Assembly (NCBI RefSeq): GCF_000712595.1
Contig: NZ_JOTN01000004.1
Span: forward strand, 1-64,000
Length of the DNA: 64,000 nucleotides
Direction: 5' to 3'
DNA from: Bacillus manliponensis
GTDB lineage: Bacteria; Bacillota; Bacilli; Bacillales; Bacillaceae_G
Position 1 is the first letter of the stretch, and each line of letters opens with the position of its first letter. Shown one piece after another: positions 36,739 to 47,100 of this stretch. Both the position numbers and the translations under genes were made by a program. The notes below the pieces were generated by a model. The model was not told the origin of the DNA, ran no database searches, and saw nothing but the letters and a program-made list of their open reading frames with translations.

Positions 36739-38421
36739 ATGAAATTTTCAATTAACGAACGTAAAGATGTATTACGTGGTGTGCATAAACAAGAGTTAGA
36801 CGTAGTTGTAATCGGCGGAGGAATTACAGGAGCAGGTATCGCATTTGATGCTGCAAAACGAGGATTATCTACAGTTGTCTTTGAAATGCAAGACTTTGCA
36901 GCAGGTACATCAAGCCGTTCTACAAAGCTTGTACATGGTGGTTTACGTTATTTAAAACAATTTGAAGTGAAGATGGTAGCGGAAGTTGGTAAGGAGCGTG
37001 CGATCGTATATGAGAACGGTCCCCATGTAACAACACCAGAGTGGATGCTACTTCCATTCCATACAGGCGGAACGTTTGGTGCATTCAGTACATCAATCGG
37101 TTTACGTGTATATGATTTCTTAGCAGGCGTTAAGAAAAGCGAGCGCAGAAAAATGTTCAGCCGTGAAGAAACGATGAAGAGAGAACCGCTTGTAAAACAA
37201 GAGGGCTTAAACGGTGGCGGTTACTACGTAGAGTACCGTACGGACGATGCTCGTTTAACAATTGAAGTAATGAAAGAAGCGATTGTACAAGGTGCAAAAG
37301 CGGTAAACTATGCAAAAGTAGATGGCTTCTTATATAAAGATGGTAAAGTATGTGGCGTACGTGTTGTTGATTTATTAGATGGCGAAGTATATGAAGTGTA
37401 CGGTAAGAAAATTGTAAATGCGGCTGGTCCTTGGGTAGATACACTTCGTGAAAAAGATAACTCGAAAAAAGGAAAAGTACTTCAGTTATCAAAAGGTGTT
37501 CACGTTGTAATCGATCAAAAACGTTTCCCACTAGGGCAAGCAATTTACTTTGATACGCCAGATGGACGTATGGTGTTTGCGATTCCGCGCGGTAATAAGA
37601 CATATGTAGGAACGACAGATACGTTCTATGATAAAGATGCAGCGATTCCGAAAATGACGACAGAGGACCGTGCATATATCATCAATGCGATTAACTACAT
37701 GTTCCCAACTGTAAAAATTACAGAGAAGGACGTAGAATCAAGCTGGGCAGGCGTACGTCCACTTATTTACGAAGAAGGAAAGAACGCATCTGAAATTTCT
37801 CGTAAAGATGAAATTTGGACGTCTGACTCTGGTCTAATTACAATTGCTGGTGGTAAGTTAACAGGATACCGCAAAATGGCGGAAATGGTTCTTGACTACG
37901 TAACATCTCTATTACAAAAAGAAGGTCAAGGTTCTTACCCGGCGAGTGCAACGAAAAACATGCCAATCTCTGGTGGTCATGTTGGTGGATCGAAAAACCT
38001 TCCAGCATTCATCGCATCGAAAGCAGAAGAAGGAAAAGCGTTCGGCTTAACGAAAGAAGAAGCAGAGCACTTTGCGAAGTTCTACGGCTCAAACGTTGAT
38101 ATTTTATTTGGCTTAGCAAAAGAATATAAAGAAGTAGTGACTCGTTATAACATGCCGCTAGAAGTGTTACTACCACTTGTATACGGTATGGAATACGAAA
38201 TGGTTGCAAAACCAATCGACTTCTTCATGCGCCGCACAGGAGCGATTCTTTTCAATATTGACTGGGTATACAAATGGAAAGATGCAGTTATCGCTTACAT
38301 GGCAGACAGCTTAGGCTGGAGCGGAGAAGAGAAAATGAAATACGCAGCAGAACTAGAAGCTGCTTTAATTGATGCAGCTGTTCCTGTTGATCAGCAAGCA
38401 CAAAAAGCTGAATTAGCTTAA
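36739..38421 (+). CDS. glpD: GlpD, aerobic glycerol-3-phosphate dehydrogenase
   Basis: 560 residues. FAD-binding [17 protein letters not shown] near residue 25-41, [23 protein letters not shown] and [12 protein letters not shown] are classic GlpD motifs. It oxidises glycerol-3-phosphate to dihydroxyacetone phosphate and passes electrons to quinone at the membrane face. GGGAGG before ATG 36739; the frame upstream runs through the leader hairpin and is not coding. Terminator follows. Confidence 0.96.
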   Translation: MKFSINERKDVLRGVHKQELDVVVIGGGITGAGIAFDAAKRGLSTVVFEMQDFAAGTSSRSTKLVHGGLRYLKQFEVKMVAEVGKERAIVYENGPHVTTPEWMLLPFHTGGTFGAFSTSIGLRVYDFLAGVKKSERRKMFSREETMKREPLVKQEGLNGGGYYVEYRTDDARLTIEVMKEAIVQGAKAVNYAKVDGFLYKDGKVCGVRVVDLLDGEVYEVYGKKIVNAAGPWVDTLREKDNSKKGKVLQLSKGVHVVIDQKRFPLGQAIYFDTPDGRMVFAIPRGNKTYVGTTDTFYDKDAAIPKMTTEDRAYIINAINYMFPTVKITEKDVESSWAGVRPLIYEEGKNASEISRKDEIWTSDSGLITIAGGKLTGYRKMAEMVLDYVTSLLQKEGQGSYPASATKNMPISGGHVGGSKNLPAFIASKAEEGKAFGLTKEEAEHFAKFYGSNVDILFGLAKEYKEVVTRYNMPLEVLLPLVYGMEYEMVAKPIDFFMRRTGAILFNIDWVYKWKDAVIAYMADSLGWSGEEKMKYAAELEAALIDAAVPVDQQAQKAELA

Positions 38422-38424
38422 AAC

Positions 38425-38460
38425 AAAACCACCTGAGGGCTCTCCTTCAGGTGGTTTTGT
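38425..38460 (+). terminator. Terminator after glpD
   Basis: AAAACCACCTGAGG pairs with CTTCAGGTGGTTTT (one mismatch), T-rich tail. Confidence 0.9.
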
Positions 38461-38491
38461 TGTGTGTGCATTTTGTTATATGGAAAAGGTG

Positions 38492-38540
38492 AATCGCTGA
38501 ATTCGACACAGGAATCGCTGGATAATCTTTAAAATCGCTG
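38492..38540. repeat. Three AATCGCTG octamers in phase
   Basis: AATCGCTG at 38492-38499, 38513-38520 and 38533-38540, spaced 21 and 20 bp. It lies between the converging glpD and helD genes. Meaning unknown. Confidence 0.5.
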
Positions 38541-38563
38541 AATCCCACACTGAACTATAGCTC

Positions 38564-40891
38564 CTATTTCATACACTCCAAACTCTCCGAACCAGCTCCC
38601 GTCACAAAAGGACTCACTTCACCGACACTATAAAGCTGTAATTCATGCATTGCCCGTGTACAAGCAGTGTAGAATAATCTACGAAGACTCTCATCTCCGT
38701 ACACGTCTTGAGAAGCGTCATAAATAATAACAGCATCAAATTCGATGCCCTTCGCTAAATAAGCAGGGATGACGACGACGCCTTGTTCGTATTCAGCTGA
38801 GTTACTTTTCACGAGTTTCATATCCTCAACACTACCGAGGGCATCATATGCAGCCACGCTTTCAGCAGCGGATTTGCATATAATTGCAATCGTATTGTAC
38901 TGCTGTTTTCGTAATGCAGCGACTTTAGAAATGATGTGCTCGTGCAGTTCGGAATGATTTGAAACTTTAGTTAGTACAGGCTTTTCACCGTCACGTTCAA
39001 AGGCGGTAATCTTTTTGCCTTCCGGTACGAGATTCCGTGTGAATTCAATGATTGGTTTTGTTGATCGGTAGCTACGAGTTAAATTGATACCGTACGTTTC
39101 ATCCGGTCCGTATAAGTTAGTAAGTGTATGGAAATCAACTGTTTCGCTAGCGTGAGCAAATATTGCTTGGTTAAAGTCCCCGAGTACCGTCATTTTTGCT
39201 GCTGGGAATAGACGTTTTAAAAACTCAAATTGAAACGGAGAATAATCTTGTGCTTCGTCTACGAGCATATGTTTAATTGAAGTGTTGATTTGGAAACCTT
39301 CAATTAACTCTTTTAAAAGTAAAAAGGGAGTCGCATCCTCGTAAAATAGTTTTCCTTCATCTATCATGTTAATCGTTAGCGAGCAAATATCGTCCCATTC
39401 TTCAGGTGTTTCGCTAGTAATCCACGCTGGATCTGTGAAGAGCTGTTTATATATTCTTGTGAAATTGATGAAACGTAACGCTTGAATTCCTTTTCGCAGT
39501 GGTTTCAATTTTTTACGGACAATCATACGTCCAAGTACTTTCGTTTCTTCTTCATAATCATTGAAGGAGTTTTCATCAAATTCGCCTTTTTTCTGTAAAT
39601 AATTATAGGCTTTTTGGTATTCGTCTTTACTAAGGAGCTCAATTTCCTCCTGTACCCACGTTTTCGTTAGTTCTGTTTTTTCAAGTTCATTTATTTGCTT
39701 ATCGAGCCATTCTGTTAATTTCTCGATTCTATTATGGAAGCGAAGGGAGGTATCAGTATGGTAAAATCTTTCTGCAATTTGTTTAGCAGAAACAATTGTT
39801 TTCCCTCTAAATTTCATTCCTTTAAACAACATACCGGAAAATTCGAGAGATTGTCTGTACGCTCTAATCGTCTCGAAAAAGTGAGTCGATGCTTTAAAAC
39901 GAATGCTTGCATTTCTAGTCTTATAGGAAGGACTATTCGTTTCTGTTAATATATACTCCAATTGCTCGTAAGGATCTTCAACATCAAATGACTTGCTTAG
40001 TCTATGATTTAAGTATTCTTGGAATGTAACTTGCTGCATATTTTCTTCACCAAGCTCTGGCAATACGTTAGATACGTAACTGTTAAACATTGAGTTAGGA
40101 GAGAAGAGAATAATTTGATCAGCTTTTATCCATTCGCGATACTTATAAAGTAAGTAAGCAATGCGCTGTAAGGCAGCAGATGTTTTACCGCTTCCGGCAG
40201 CGCCTTGAACGATGAGTAGGCGTCCTTCATCGTGTCTAATAATTTGATTTTGCTCGCGCTGAATGGTAGCAACTATACTTTGCATATGTTTGTTTGTGCC
40301 TTTTCCAAGCGCTTGTTGTAAAATTTCATCACCAATTGTGATGCTTGTATCGAACATCGAATCAATCATGCCACCTTGAATAATGTATTGCATTTTTTTC
40401 TCGATATTTCCGTGAATAATACCTTCAGGTGTCGTGTACTGAGCTGGACCAGGTGGATAGTCGTAATAAACACTCGAAATCGGTGCGCGCCAATCGTATA
40501 TAAGAAAGTTTTCTCCACTTGCATCGGTGAGTGTGGAGACTCCGATATACACTTGTTCTGGTGAAGTTTCTCCTTCTTCAGTAAAGTCGATTCGTCCAAA
40601 ATAAGGTGTATGATGCATACGGCGTAGTGCAGCAAGTCGATTAAAGGTGTGCTTATGAGTAATTTGAGTGACAGCAAGGGACTGAGCTTGTTGTCTTAAA
40701 CCAATAATTGTTTCAAGGTAGTCATCAAAAGTATCAGTATTCACTTTAACGTCATCCCAGAAGTGTTTACGAATGTTAATCACTTCTGCACGTCGTCTAC
40801 CAGTTTCGTTTTCTAACTTATCAATTTGATCTGTAATCGTTTTGATGACGCCATTTAATCGCTTTTGTTCTTTTTGAAGTTCATGATTCAT
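38564..40891 (-). CDS. helD: HelD-type UvrD/Rep-family helicase (RNA polymerase recycling)
   Basis: 775 residues from ATG 40891 (AAAGGAG upstream), nearly the length of B. subtilis HelD (YvgS). A long N-terminal coiled coil (about 1-90) precedes the superfamily 1 core: Walker A GAAGSGKTSAALQ, VDEAQDYSPFQ (motif II), LGDFNQAIFA, TRSYRSTKPI and a C-terminal RRLFYTACTRAMHEL (motif VI). HelD binds stalled RNA polymerase and releases it from DNA with ATP. Single-gene unit. Some members protect against rifamycins; that cannot be told from this sequence. Confidence 0.9.
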   Translation of the reverse strand: MNHELQKEQKRLNGVIKTITDQIDKLENETGRRRAEVINIRKHFWDDVKVNTDTFDDYLETIIGLRQQAQSLAVTQITHKHTFNRLAALRRMHHTPYFGRIDFTEEGETSPEQVYIGVSTLTDASGENFLIYDWRAPISSVYYDYPPGPAQYTTPEGIIHGNIEKKMQYIIQGGMIDSMFDTSITIGDEILQQALGKGTNKHMQSIVATIQREQNQIIRHDEGRLLIVQGAAGSGKTSAALQRIAYLLYKYREWIKADQIILFSPNSMFNSYVSNVLPELGEENMQQVTFQEYLNHRLSKSFDVEDPYEQLEYILTETNSPSYKTRNASIRFKASTHFFETIRAYRQSLEFSGMLFKGMKFRGKTIVSAKQIAERFYHTDTSLRFHNRIEKLTEWLDKQINELEKTELTKTWVQEEIELLSKDEYQKAYNYLQKKGEFDENSFNDYEEETKVLGRMIVRKKLKPLRKGIQALRFINFTRIYKQLFTDPAWITSETPEEWDDICSLTINMIDEGKLFYEDATPFLLLKELIEGFQINTSIKHMLVDEAQDYSPFQFEFLKRLFPAAKMTVLGDFNQAIFAHASETVDFHTLTNLYGPDETYGINLTRSYRSTKPIIEFTRNLVPEGKKITAFERDGEKPVLTKVSNHSELHEHIISKVAALRKQQYNTIAIICKSAAESVAAYDALGSVEDMKLVKSNSAEYEQGVVVIPAYLAKGIEFDAVIIYDASQDVYGDESLRRLFYTACTRAMHELQLYSVGEVSPFVTGAGSESLECMK

Positions 40892-41166
40892 ATTTACGCA
40901 CTCCTTTAAAAAAATAGATGTTGACTGAAGAGAGATTTTGTTGTACAATTAGAATAAGGATAACTACGAAGTTATTTATATAAAAAGTGTTTCTGTTCTA
41001 ATTTATCATATTTTTTAATGAGATACAACTCTAATTTCCTTTTTTGTTTTTGGGAGTTAGGGTTTTTTGTTTTGGTTCTGAATAGGGAAGTGACTGAAAA
41101 AAGTATTAAAGTGACTGAATTGACTGCAAAATGATGATGAATTTGGACTTATAAGTACAATTAATG

Positions 41167-41197
41167 AAAGGGACGTCGAGTAGACGTCCCTTTTTTG
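41167..41197 (+). terminator. Orphan terminator upstream of the alkylation-repair gene
   Basis: AAAGGGACGTC pairs with GACGTCCCTTT around a 5-nt loop, followed by TTTTTT. No gene lies on the plus strand between 40892 and this point. The preceding stretch has three TGACTG copies (about 41090-41130), so a short RNA may end here. Confidence 0.65.
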
Positions 41198-41402
41198 ATT
41201 TAGGATATGTAAAGTGACGATAAAGTCGTTAAAAAATGCAAGTCATTCTATTCAACAATCGGACCGAATTGTTGAGGGATTATAGACAGTAGACATCCTA
41301 CTTGAATAAGATTAATGGTAAAATTGAGAAGTATGGAAGACTTGATAAACTAGTTGGCTACAATTAAAAGGATCTTAATATTAAAGAAGGAAGTGCAAAA
41401 CT

Positions 41403-42110
41403 ATGGATTTCGAAACAGTTATGCAGGAGCTTGAAGCCCTCGGTAAAGAACGAACTAAAAAAACGTACATATCCAATGGTGCGCATGAGCCGCTTTTTGG
41501 TGTAGCTACAGGTGCTATGAAACCAATCGCAAAGAAAATAAAAATAAATCAAAGTTTAGCTGAAGAGCTTTATTCTACAGGTAACTACGACGCAATGTAC
41601 TTTGCAGGCGTTATTGCAAACCCAAAAGCTATGAGTGAGTCGGATTTTGATCGTTGGATGGATGGGGCATATTTTTATATGCTGTCCGATTTTGTGGTGG
41701 CAGTAACTTTATCAGAGTCAGATCTTGCACAAGATGTTGCTGATAAATGGATTGCAAGCGGTGATGAGCTGAGAATGTCAGCGGGCTGGAGTTGCTACTG
41801 CTGGCTTTTAGGGAATCGCCGAGACAATGAATTTTCCGAAAGTAAGATTTCCAATATGCTTGAAATTGTGAAAAATACGATTCATGAGTCGCCAGAGCGA
41901 ACGAAATCCGCTATGAATAATTTTCTATACACCACGGGGATTTCATATTTGCCGCTACATGAAAAGGCAGTCGAGACCGCAAAGGCAGTCGGTATAGTAG
42001 AAGTAAAACGGGACAAGAAAAAAAGCAGCTTTCTAAATGCTTACGAAAGTATTCATAAAGAAATTGATAGAGGAAGACTTGGTTTCAAACGTAAACATGT
42101 AAGATGTTAA
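41403..42110 (+). CDS. DNA alkylation repair protein, AlkD-like
   Basis: 235 residues, all-helical, HEAT-like repeats. The 'GVATGAMKPIAKKIKINQSLAEELYSTGNYDAMYFAG' region (shown in parts) carries the AlkD-type substrate-groove pattern, and WMDGAYFYMLSDFVV and SAGWSCYCWLLGN fit the family. AlkD glycosylases remove bulky or N-alkylated bases; a later branch has other roles, so activity is not certain. GGAAG before the ATG. Single-gene unit. Confidence 0.75.
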   Translation: MDFETVMQELEALGKERTKKTYISNGAHEPLFGVATGAMKPIAKKIKINQSLAEELYSTGNYDAMYFAGVIANPKAMSESDFDRWMDGAYFYMLSDFVVAVTLSESDLAQDVADKWIASGDELRMSAGWSCYCWLLGNRRDNEFSESKISNMLEIVKNTIHESPERTKSAMNNFLYTTGISYLPLHEKAVETAKAVGIVEVKRDKKKSSFLNAYESIHKEIDRGRLGFKRKHVRC

Positions 42111-42215
42111 AAAGTAGGATTCGGGAATCCTGTAAAATATTCAATCTTTGTATAGATACATCTATTTCTTTATCCCAGAAAAGAGCGTTATTTTTTGAAT
42201 AAAACTTAGATTTTT

Positions 42216-42246
42216 AACCCCGTTCTAAACTTAGAACGGGGTTATG
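42216..42246. terminator. Terminator after the alkylation-repair gene
   Basis: Perfect 13-bp arms AACCCCGTTCTAA (42216-42228) and TTAGAACGGGGTT (42231-42243). The flank ATGCTTGTTT repeats, inverted, at 15312. The rest of the gap to 42566 holds no gene I can support. Confidence 0.8.
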
Positions 42247-42566
42247 CTTGTTTGAGTTTGTAAAATGAAATAACTTTATTGTCATTTTACAGGATGGTAA
42301 AGGGAATGAGATCAAGAGATACATCGAAAGCTTTTATTTGTGAGTGAATTAAGCAATTGTCGTGGTATGGAGAGCAGTTCGTATTAGTAAGGATGCAAGA
42401 CGATGTTATCCAACTGATAGTAAATGGATAGTTAAACTGGACTAGACAAAAAGTTAAGGCCGAGTTCACCACAACTAATATAATTAGAGGGAAGTTCACA
42501 TGATAAAAAAATAAAGAGAACGATGTACATTTACTTTTCTTTGGGGCACCCTCCATTACATTGCAT

Positions 42567-43165
42567 TTATGGCAAATCAGCCTTAATTTCCACACTTTCA
42601 TCTGAAATAGATTGGTCTGACTTGGAAATTTTAATTTTCTCGATTAGCATAAAAATTCGTGAATAAACCTCATTAACGGCTTTTTTATCGTCTAATTTAT
42701 CATTTAGCGATAGTTCCCAGTGCCTAACGATTTCATTTGTATTGATATAACCGGTAGTATAACTTTTATTTTTAACTTTGATTGCTTGATCATATGTTGT
42801 TTGATTGTCTGCAAAGGGTAAATATGATTTTTCAGATTGCATAAAAAAGAAAGGTATGTTGGACTGATTATAAACGTCTGCATATTGATTTTCAGACGCT
42901 TGAGTCAAATGTTCCTTAGTAATAATAATTCCATCATATGATGCTAAGTTTTGTTTTTGGAAATCAGTAAAATCTATAGATACTAGATTGATGTTTTTTT
43001 CATCACTTTTGGTATTTCTCCTACAACACCAACTTTTAATTCTTGACTAGTGTATTCTTTTACATTTGTACTTTTGTTTGCAACTTTGGAGTTGCAAGCT
43101 GTTAATAGAATTACGGTTAATATAATTAATAAAGTATTAACGGTGAGATTTCTATGAAATTTCAT
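42567..43165 (-). pseudogene. Lipoprotein gene with one-base frameshift
   Basis: From ATG 43165 (GAAGGAG upstream) the frame gives a lipoprotein signal (LLTAC, Cys24) and VKEYTSQELKVGVVGEIPK, then stops early. The frame one base over continues as SDEKNINLVSIDFTDFQKQ, NLASYDGIIITKEHLTQ and on to 42567 (about 199 residues in total). One extra A in the AAAA run at 43007-43010 would restore the gene. The restored protein would be surface anchored; family unknown. It may be decay or an assembly error. Confidence 0.7.
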
Positions 43166-43428
43166 TTTAATTTCTCCTTCATTTTTAAATGTGTAATTTT
43201 ACTACCTTTAAAGCATCTTACGCATAAGAATGAATATTCCTGCTTCCCGTTCAGAATAAAAAGAATCGTCTCTATAAATACTTGACCTTCTATAACTATA
43301 ACGTATCTAATTTCTTTTATTCCCTTAATATCCCACTTGATAAAGTTTATTATATTGAATATTTTTACAATTAAATAAGAAACAATTGTATAATGAAATT
43401 AATAAATATTAAAAGGAGAACTAGTCAA

Positions 43429-43716
43429 ATGGCACAAATACAAAAAGAAGAGCGTCCTAGTCGAGTGCGAAATTGGATGAAAATTATAGGGGTTTTTCTA
43501 ATTTTGCAGTGTATTTTTATTATTTGTGATATGTTTTCGTGGGCACCGAACCTGAATGACGAAGGAATATCAGTAGTGAACAAACTTTCTGAGTGGAAGC
43601 TTTTTGCACAGTGGTTCACTCCTTATAACACTGTAGAATTTAACATACTTACAGCAATTTTGACTGTTATATTGCTTCCTGCTGCATGTATAAGCGCGAT
43701 AACAGATAAAAAATGA
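43429..43716 (+). CDS. YfzA-like small membrane protein
   Basis: 95 residues: charged N-terminus, helix one (KIIGVFLILQCIFIICDMF), a loop with SWAPNLNDEG and WFTPYNTVEFNILT, helix two (ILTVILLPAACISAI), then TDKK. The CDMF...APNL and TPYN motifs match my memory of the YfzA-like family in Bacillus. AAGGAG precedes ATG 43429. Function unknown. Monocistronic. Confidence 0.6.
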   Translation: MAQIQKEERPSRVRNWMKIIGVFLILQCIFIICDMFSWAPNLNDEGISVVNKLSEWKLFAQWFTPYNTVEFNILTAILTVILLPAACISAITDKK

Positions 43717-43829
43717 TGCTGTAAACAGCCTATGTAGTTACATAAAATTGTCTTTTAGAAAAATAACTCCTTATGTAGAACGTATCTAAAGGGGTTATTT
43801 TTATTTTGAATAGAAAGGAATTCAAAATA

Positions 43830-44773
43830 ATGAATTTAGAAGAGAAGATACTGGCATGTATAAACGAAATATATCGAGTGGATGTTACGAAAATTGAAGC
43901 AGTAACAAATGAAATGTACAAGTGTATGACAAAGCAAGGAGATTACTTCGCTAGAGTTACAAACTATAAAACGTATGAAGAACAGTTAGAAGAAGTGACA
44001 TATACAGACTTTTTATATCAGGAAGGTTTAGGGGTTCCGCAAATTATCACTTCTTTACACGGAAATTTAGTAGAAAAAATAATAGTAGATAAAGAGCTAT
44101 TTGTTGTATTGTATAAAGCTGCTCCGGGTATACATTTACCAAGAAGCGAGTGGAATGCTTCTATATTCAAAAAGTTAGGTCAGGAAATAGGTAAATTACA
44201 TCGTATATCTCAAACATTTGAAAGCATGGAGCCGATCAAATATATAAACGATTGGCATGACAATGAAGAATATTTTTTTCTTAACTATATCCCAAAAGAA
44301 GAAAGTATCATTCGAGAAATTGCGCAAGACGTTTTATCTGCAATTAAGGAGTTACCAAAGAGTCCTTCAAATTACGGCTTAATACACGGTGATGTATGGT
44401 TAGAAACGTATTGGTAGAAAAAAATCTGAATGTAACAATGATTGATTTTCAAGATTGTGAGAAACACTTTTATGTATTTGATTTAGTAGTTCCAATTTAT
44501 AGTGCACTAGAGTATTCGTTTGCAGGAAATGGAAACATAATGGATTATCGAAATGCTATTACAGAGGCAATCATTGAAGGGTACCGAGAGGAATATGAAA
44601 TATCTCAAGATATGATAGACAAGCTGCCGCTATTTATGAAGTTAAAAGAGATATTTGAATATAGTTTAATGCATATGTATTGGAACAAAGAAGAATTGTC
44701 GGAAGAGCAAGTGCGAATTATGAATTTGTATAGAATAAAGATTGAAAATAATTATTCTGTTCTTACTGTATGA
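43830..44773 (+). pseudogene. Aminoglycoside phosphotransferase-like kinase with frameshift
   Basis: From ATG 43830 (AAAGGA upstream) the frame gives the N-lobe of an APH/choline-kinase fold (LEEVTYTDFLYQEGLGVP, LVEKIIVDKELFVVLYKAA) up to the Brenner motif GLIHGDVWLE, then breaks. The next frame continues NVLVEKNLNVTMIDFQDCE, completing the catalytic HGDxxxxN and DFxD set, through to 44773. One A missing in GAAAC (44403-44407) accounts for the break. Restored length is about 314 residues. Likely substrate of the family: small hydroxyl compounds or drugs. Confidence 0.75.
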
Positions 44774-44823
44774 GATATTTGATTACCATAATGATTCAAA
44801 ACGTATACCTTTGCAAAAAAAGG

Positions 44824-45020
44824 TATATAAATACAAGTTAAAAAACGAACAACCCACTCTTCTTTTTCGGTAGAAGAGTGGGTTCCTCCATGTGCAGTAG
44901 CGGTCAGGGCTTTTTCCTACCGCGCGCTATGTTACAACAAATGGATGAAATGAGTACGGTTGTCATTCTTATATACGTGGCAGCTACTTTTGTGTGAAAT
45001 GGTCAAGTTGGATATATATA
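44824..45020 (+). repeat. Intergenic repeat family B, copy 3
   Basis: The best hairpin of the three copies: CCCACTCTTCT / AGAAGAGTGGG around TTTTCGGT, then TTCCTCCATGTGCAGTAGCGG, CTACCGCGCG, ATTCTTATATACGTGGCAG and the shared end. It is inserted between the kinase pseudogene and a GNAT gene. Confidence 0.8.
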
Positions 45021-45058
45021 CGTTTTTTAAATCTATCAACCTTGAATCGTATGTGAAG

Positions 45059-45496
45059 TTAAAATGTCAATTCTGCAATCGTCTCACCAAACAAAATCAT
45101 GCCGTTCTTTCGAAATCCAAGTGAAGTGTATAAGTTCTCAGCCTCGCTATTTGCAGGTTCATAACCAATAAGGACTTTATGGCAATCTTCCTTTGCTTTC
45201 AGCAGTTCAATTACTTGAGAGATTGCAGCGCGTCCGTATCCTTTTCGTTGATGTTTCGCATCAATTAAAAGTCTATAAATCCAGTAGTTTCCATCATCAG
45301 GGTCAAGTCCATACATAACAAATCCAACCATTGTATCATCATGGTAGATAGCTAATGGAACAAATGTAGGTTGAAACTTTGATTCAGCGATGGAGTAGAG
45401 GTTTGATGCGACAAATCCGCTTTGCTCCGGAGTAGCTTTTAACTCAATACATTCTTCCCAGTTTTCCAACGTTATTTCACGAAGTGTTGTAGACAT
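45059..45496 (-). CDS. GNAT N-acetyltransferase, BltD/spermidine-type
   Basis: 145 residues from ATG 45496 (AAAGGGTGA upstream). LVIGFVMYGL-like strand (MVGFVMYGLDPD), YWIYRLLIDAKHQRKGYGRAA (acetyl-CoA loop QRKGYGR) and YTSLGFRKNGMILFGETIA are close in pattern to B. subtilis BltD, a spermidine/spermine acetyltransferase. Polyamine is therefore the likely substrate, but this is by similarity from memory. Single gene. Confidence 0.8.
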   Translation of the reverse strand: MSTTLREITLENWEECIELKATPEQSGFVASNLYSIAESKFQPTFVPLAIYHDDTMVGFVMYGLDPDDGNYWIYRLLIDAKHQRKGYGRAAISQVIELLKAKEDCHKVLIGYEPANSEAENLYTSLGFRKNGMILFGETIAELTF

Positions 45497-45712
45497 TTTG
45501 GTTATATTCACCCTTTCATGAGTTTTTATCTTAGATAAAAAAGTGTCCAAAATCAATAGAGTTGTATATCACATTAACTACCTTAAATATCGAACGATAA
45601 AATCCTGTCGAAACTTTTAACATTTTTCACAATTTATTCAAAGTAACCACACTTAATCTCGCTATATTAAATAAGAAATTTATTCGTATAGGGAAGGTTA
45701 GGGGAACAAAAT

Positions 45713-47020
45713 ATGAAACTAAATCGTTCGCTGCATTATATTTTTTGGAGGTGGCATTTTTATGCAGGCCTTTTTATTACGCCACTTCTTATTACATTGT
45801 CGCTTAGTGGGATTGGGTACTTATTTCGGGAGGAAGTTGAAAACTTCATCTATAAAGATTTATATTTTGGGAAGAGCTCACAGACAGAATCTATTTCGAT
45901 GTCTGATTCTATTTCATTAGTAGAGGAGAAATATCCACATTACAGTGTGACAAAAGTCAGTGAATTTGATGAGGATTATAATACGAGGCTCACAATCGCA
46001 AATGAATATACAGGGCAGCAAAAATATGTGTATGTAGATGACAATAATCAAATTGTTGGGGATCAAAACGCGAGTGAAACGTTTGCGAATATTATGCGTG
46101 AACTCCACAGTTCTCTCTTAGTAGGCGGTACAGTTGTCAACTACTTAGTAGAACTTGCGGCGTGCTGGACAATCTTTTTAATTATCACTGGTTTATACAT
46201 GAGTATACGCCAATTTAAAAATACACCTGCATCAAGCAAACGAGAACGAGCGAAACGCCGTCATTCCATAATCGGTATTATATTTACAATTCCTCTCGTA
46301 CTTTTAGTTGTTACAGGGCTACCGTGGTCAGCGTTTATGGGAAATCAAGTTTACAAAATCGCTACGTCGAATGAATCACTTGGATATCCAAAATTATATA
46401 TGGCTCCGCCAGAGTCAGAGTTTAAAGAACTGCCATGGGCAACGAGGAAGGAAACACATCCTGAATCGCATATGAATGAGCAACACGTAATCTCAATTGA
46501 TGAGCTACAGCAATCGATTCAAATTGAAAAACCATATGTCATTTCATTGCCGCATGATCCAAAAGGGGTATTCGTTGTTTCAAAATCGAGTGGTTCTGGT
46601 ATCACAGGTATGCACGTAGCACCAAATGAAGAAATTACAGCTTACTTTGATCAATATAGTGGAGAATTGATTTCTAAAATTGATTATCGTGACTACGGAT
46701 TATTTGCACAATGGTTTTCTTACGGCATTCCGCTTCATGAAGGTCATTTATTCGGCTGGCCCAATAAAATACTGTGCTTACTAACGACATTATCTTTATT
46801 ACTACTTATTTATTTCGGAATAAAAATGTGGTTAGCAAGAAAGCCAAAAGGAAAATTAGCAGCACCACCAAAACAAAAAGATAAGAAAAGCGTGGTTGCT
46901 TTCATTATCATTATGATTTTATTAGGGGTTGTCATGCCTTTATTTGGGTTATCTGTGTTATTGATTTTTATTTTGGAGCTTTTATTATGGGGATTTTCGA
47001 AAGTGCGAGGGCGTAAATAA
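45713..47020 (+). CDS. PepSY-associated membrane protein
   Basis: 435 residues: an N-terminal helix after a basic start (LHYIFWRWHFYAGLFITPLL, the typical W-H-xYAG motif), an extracytoplasmic PepSY part (SISLVEEKYPHYSVTKVSEF), then helices near 145-165, 190-210, 345-365 and 395-425. Family members act in iron-siderophore reduction or as membrane-bound peptidase regulators. AGGGGAA before the ATG. Terminator follows. Role is not clear from neighbours. Confidence 0.85.
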   Translation: MKLNRSLHYIFWRWHFYAGLFITPLLITLSLSGIGYLFREEVENFIYKDLYFGKSSQTESISMSDSISLVEEKYPHYSVTKVSEFDEDYNTRLTIANEYTGQQKYVYVDDNNQIVGDQNASETFANIMRELHSSLLVGGTVVNYLVELAACWTIFLIITGLYMSIRQFKNTPASSKRERAKRRHSIIGIIFTIPLVLLVVTGLPWSAFMGNQVYKIATSNESLGYPKLYMAPPESEFKELPWATRKETHPESHMNEQHVISIDELQQSIQIEKPYVISLPHDPKGVFVVSKSSGSGITGMHVAPNEEITAYFDQYSGELISKIDYRDYGLFAQWFSYGIPLHEGHLFGWPNKILCLLTTLSLLLLIYFGIKMWLARKPKGKLAAPPKQKDKKSVVAFIIIMILLGVVMPLFGLSVLLIFILELLLWGFSKVRGRK

Positions 47021-47024
47021 AATG

Positions 47025-47052
47025 AAAAGACCACCTTTGGGTGGTCTTTTCG
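47025..47052. terminator. Bidirectional terminator
   Basis: AAAAGACCACC (47025-47035) and GGTGGTCTTTT (47040-47050) around TTTG, shared by the converging PepSY and reductase genes. Confidence 0.88.
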
Positions 47053-47100
47053 TATTATTAACTACTATCAAATTTCTCATGTTGTTAAAAATGAAGCAGT

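Noticed and set aside
40366-40677. Open frame within helD in another frame
   Set aside because: Same strand, different frame, no ribosome binding site; it overlaps conserved helD coding sequence.
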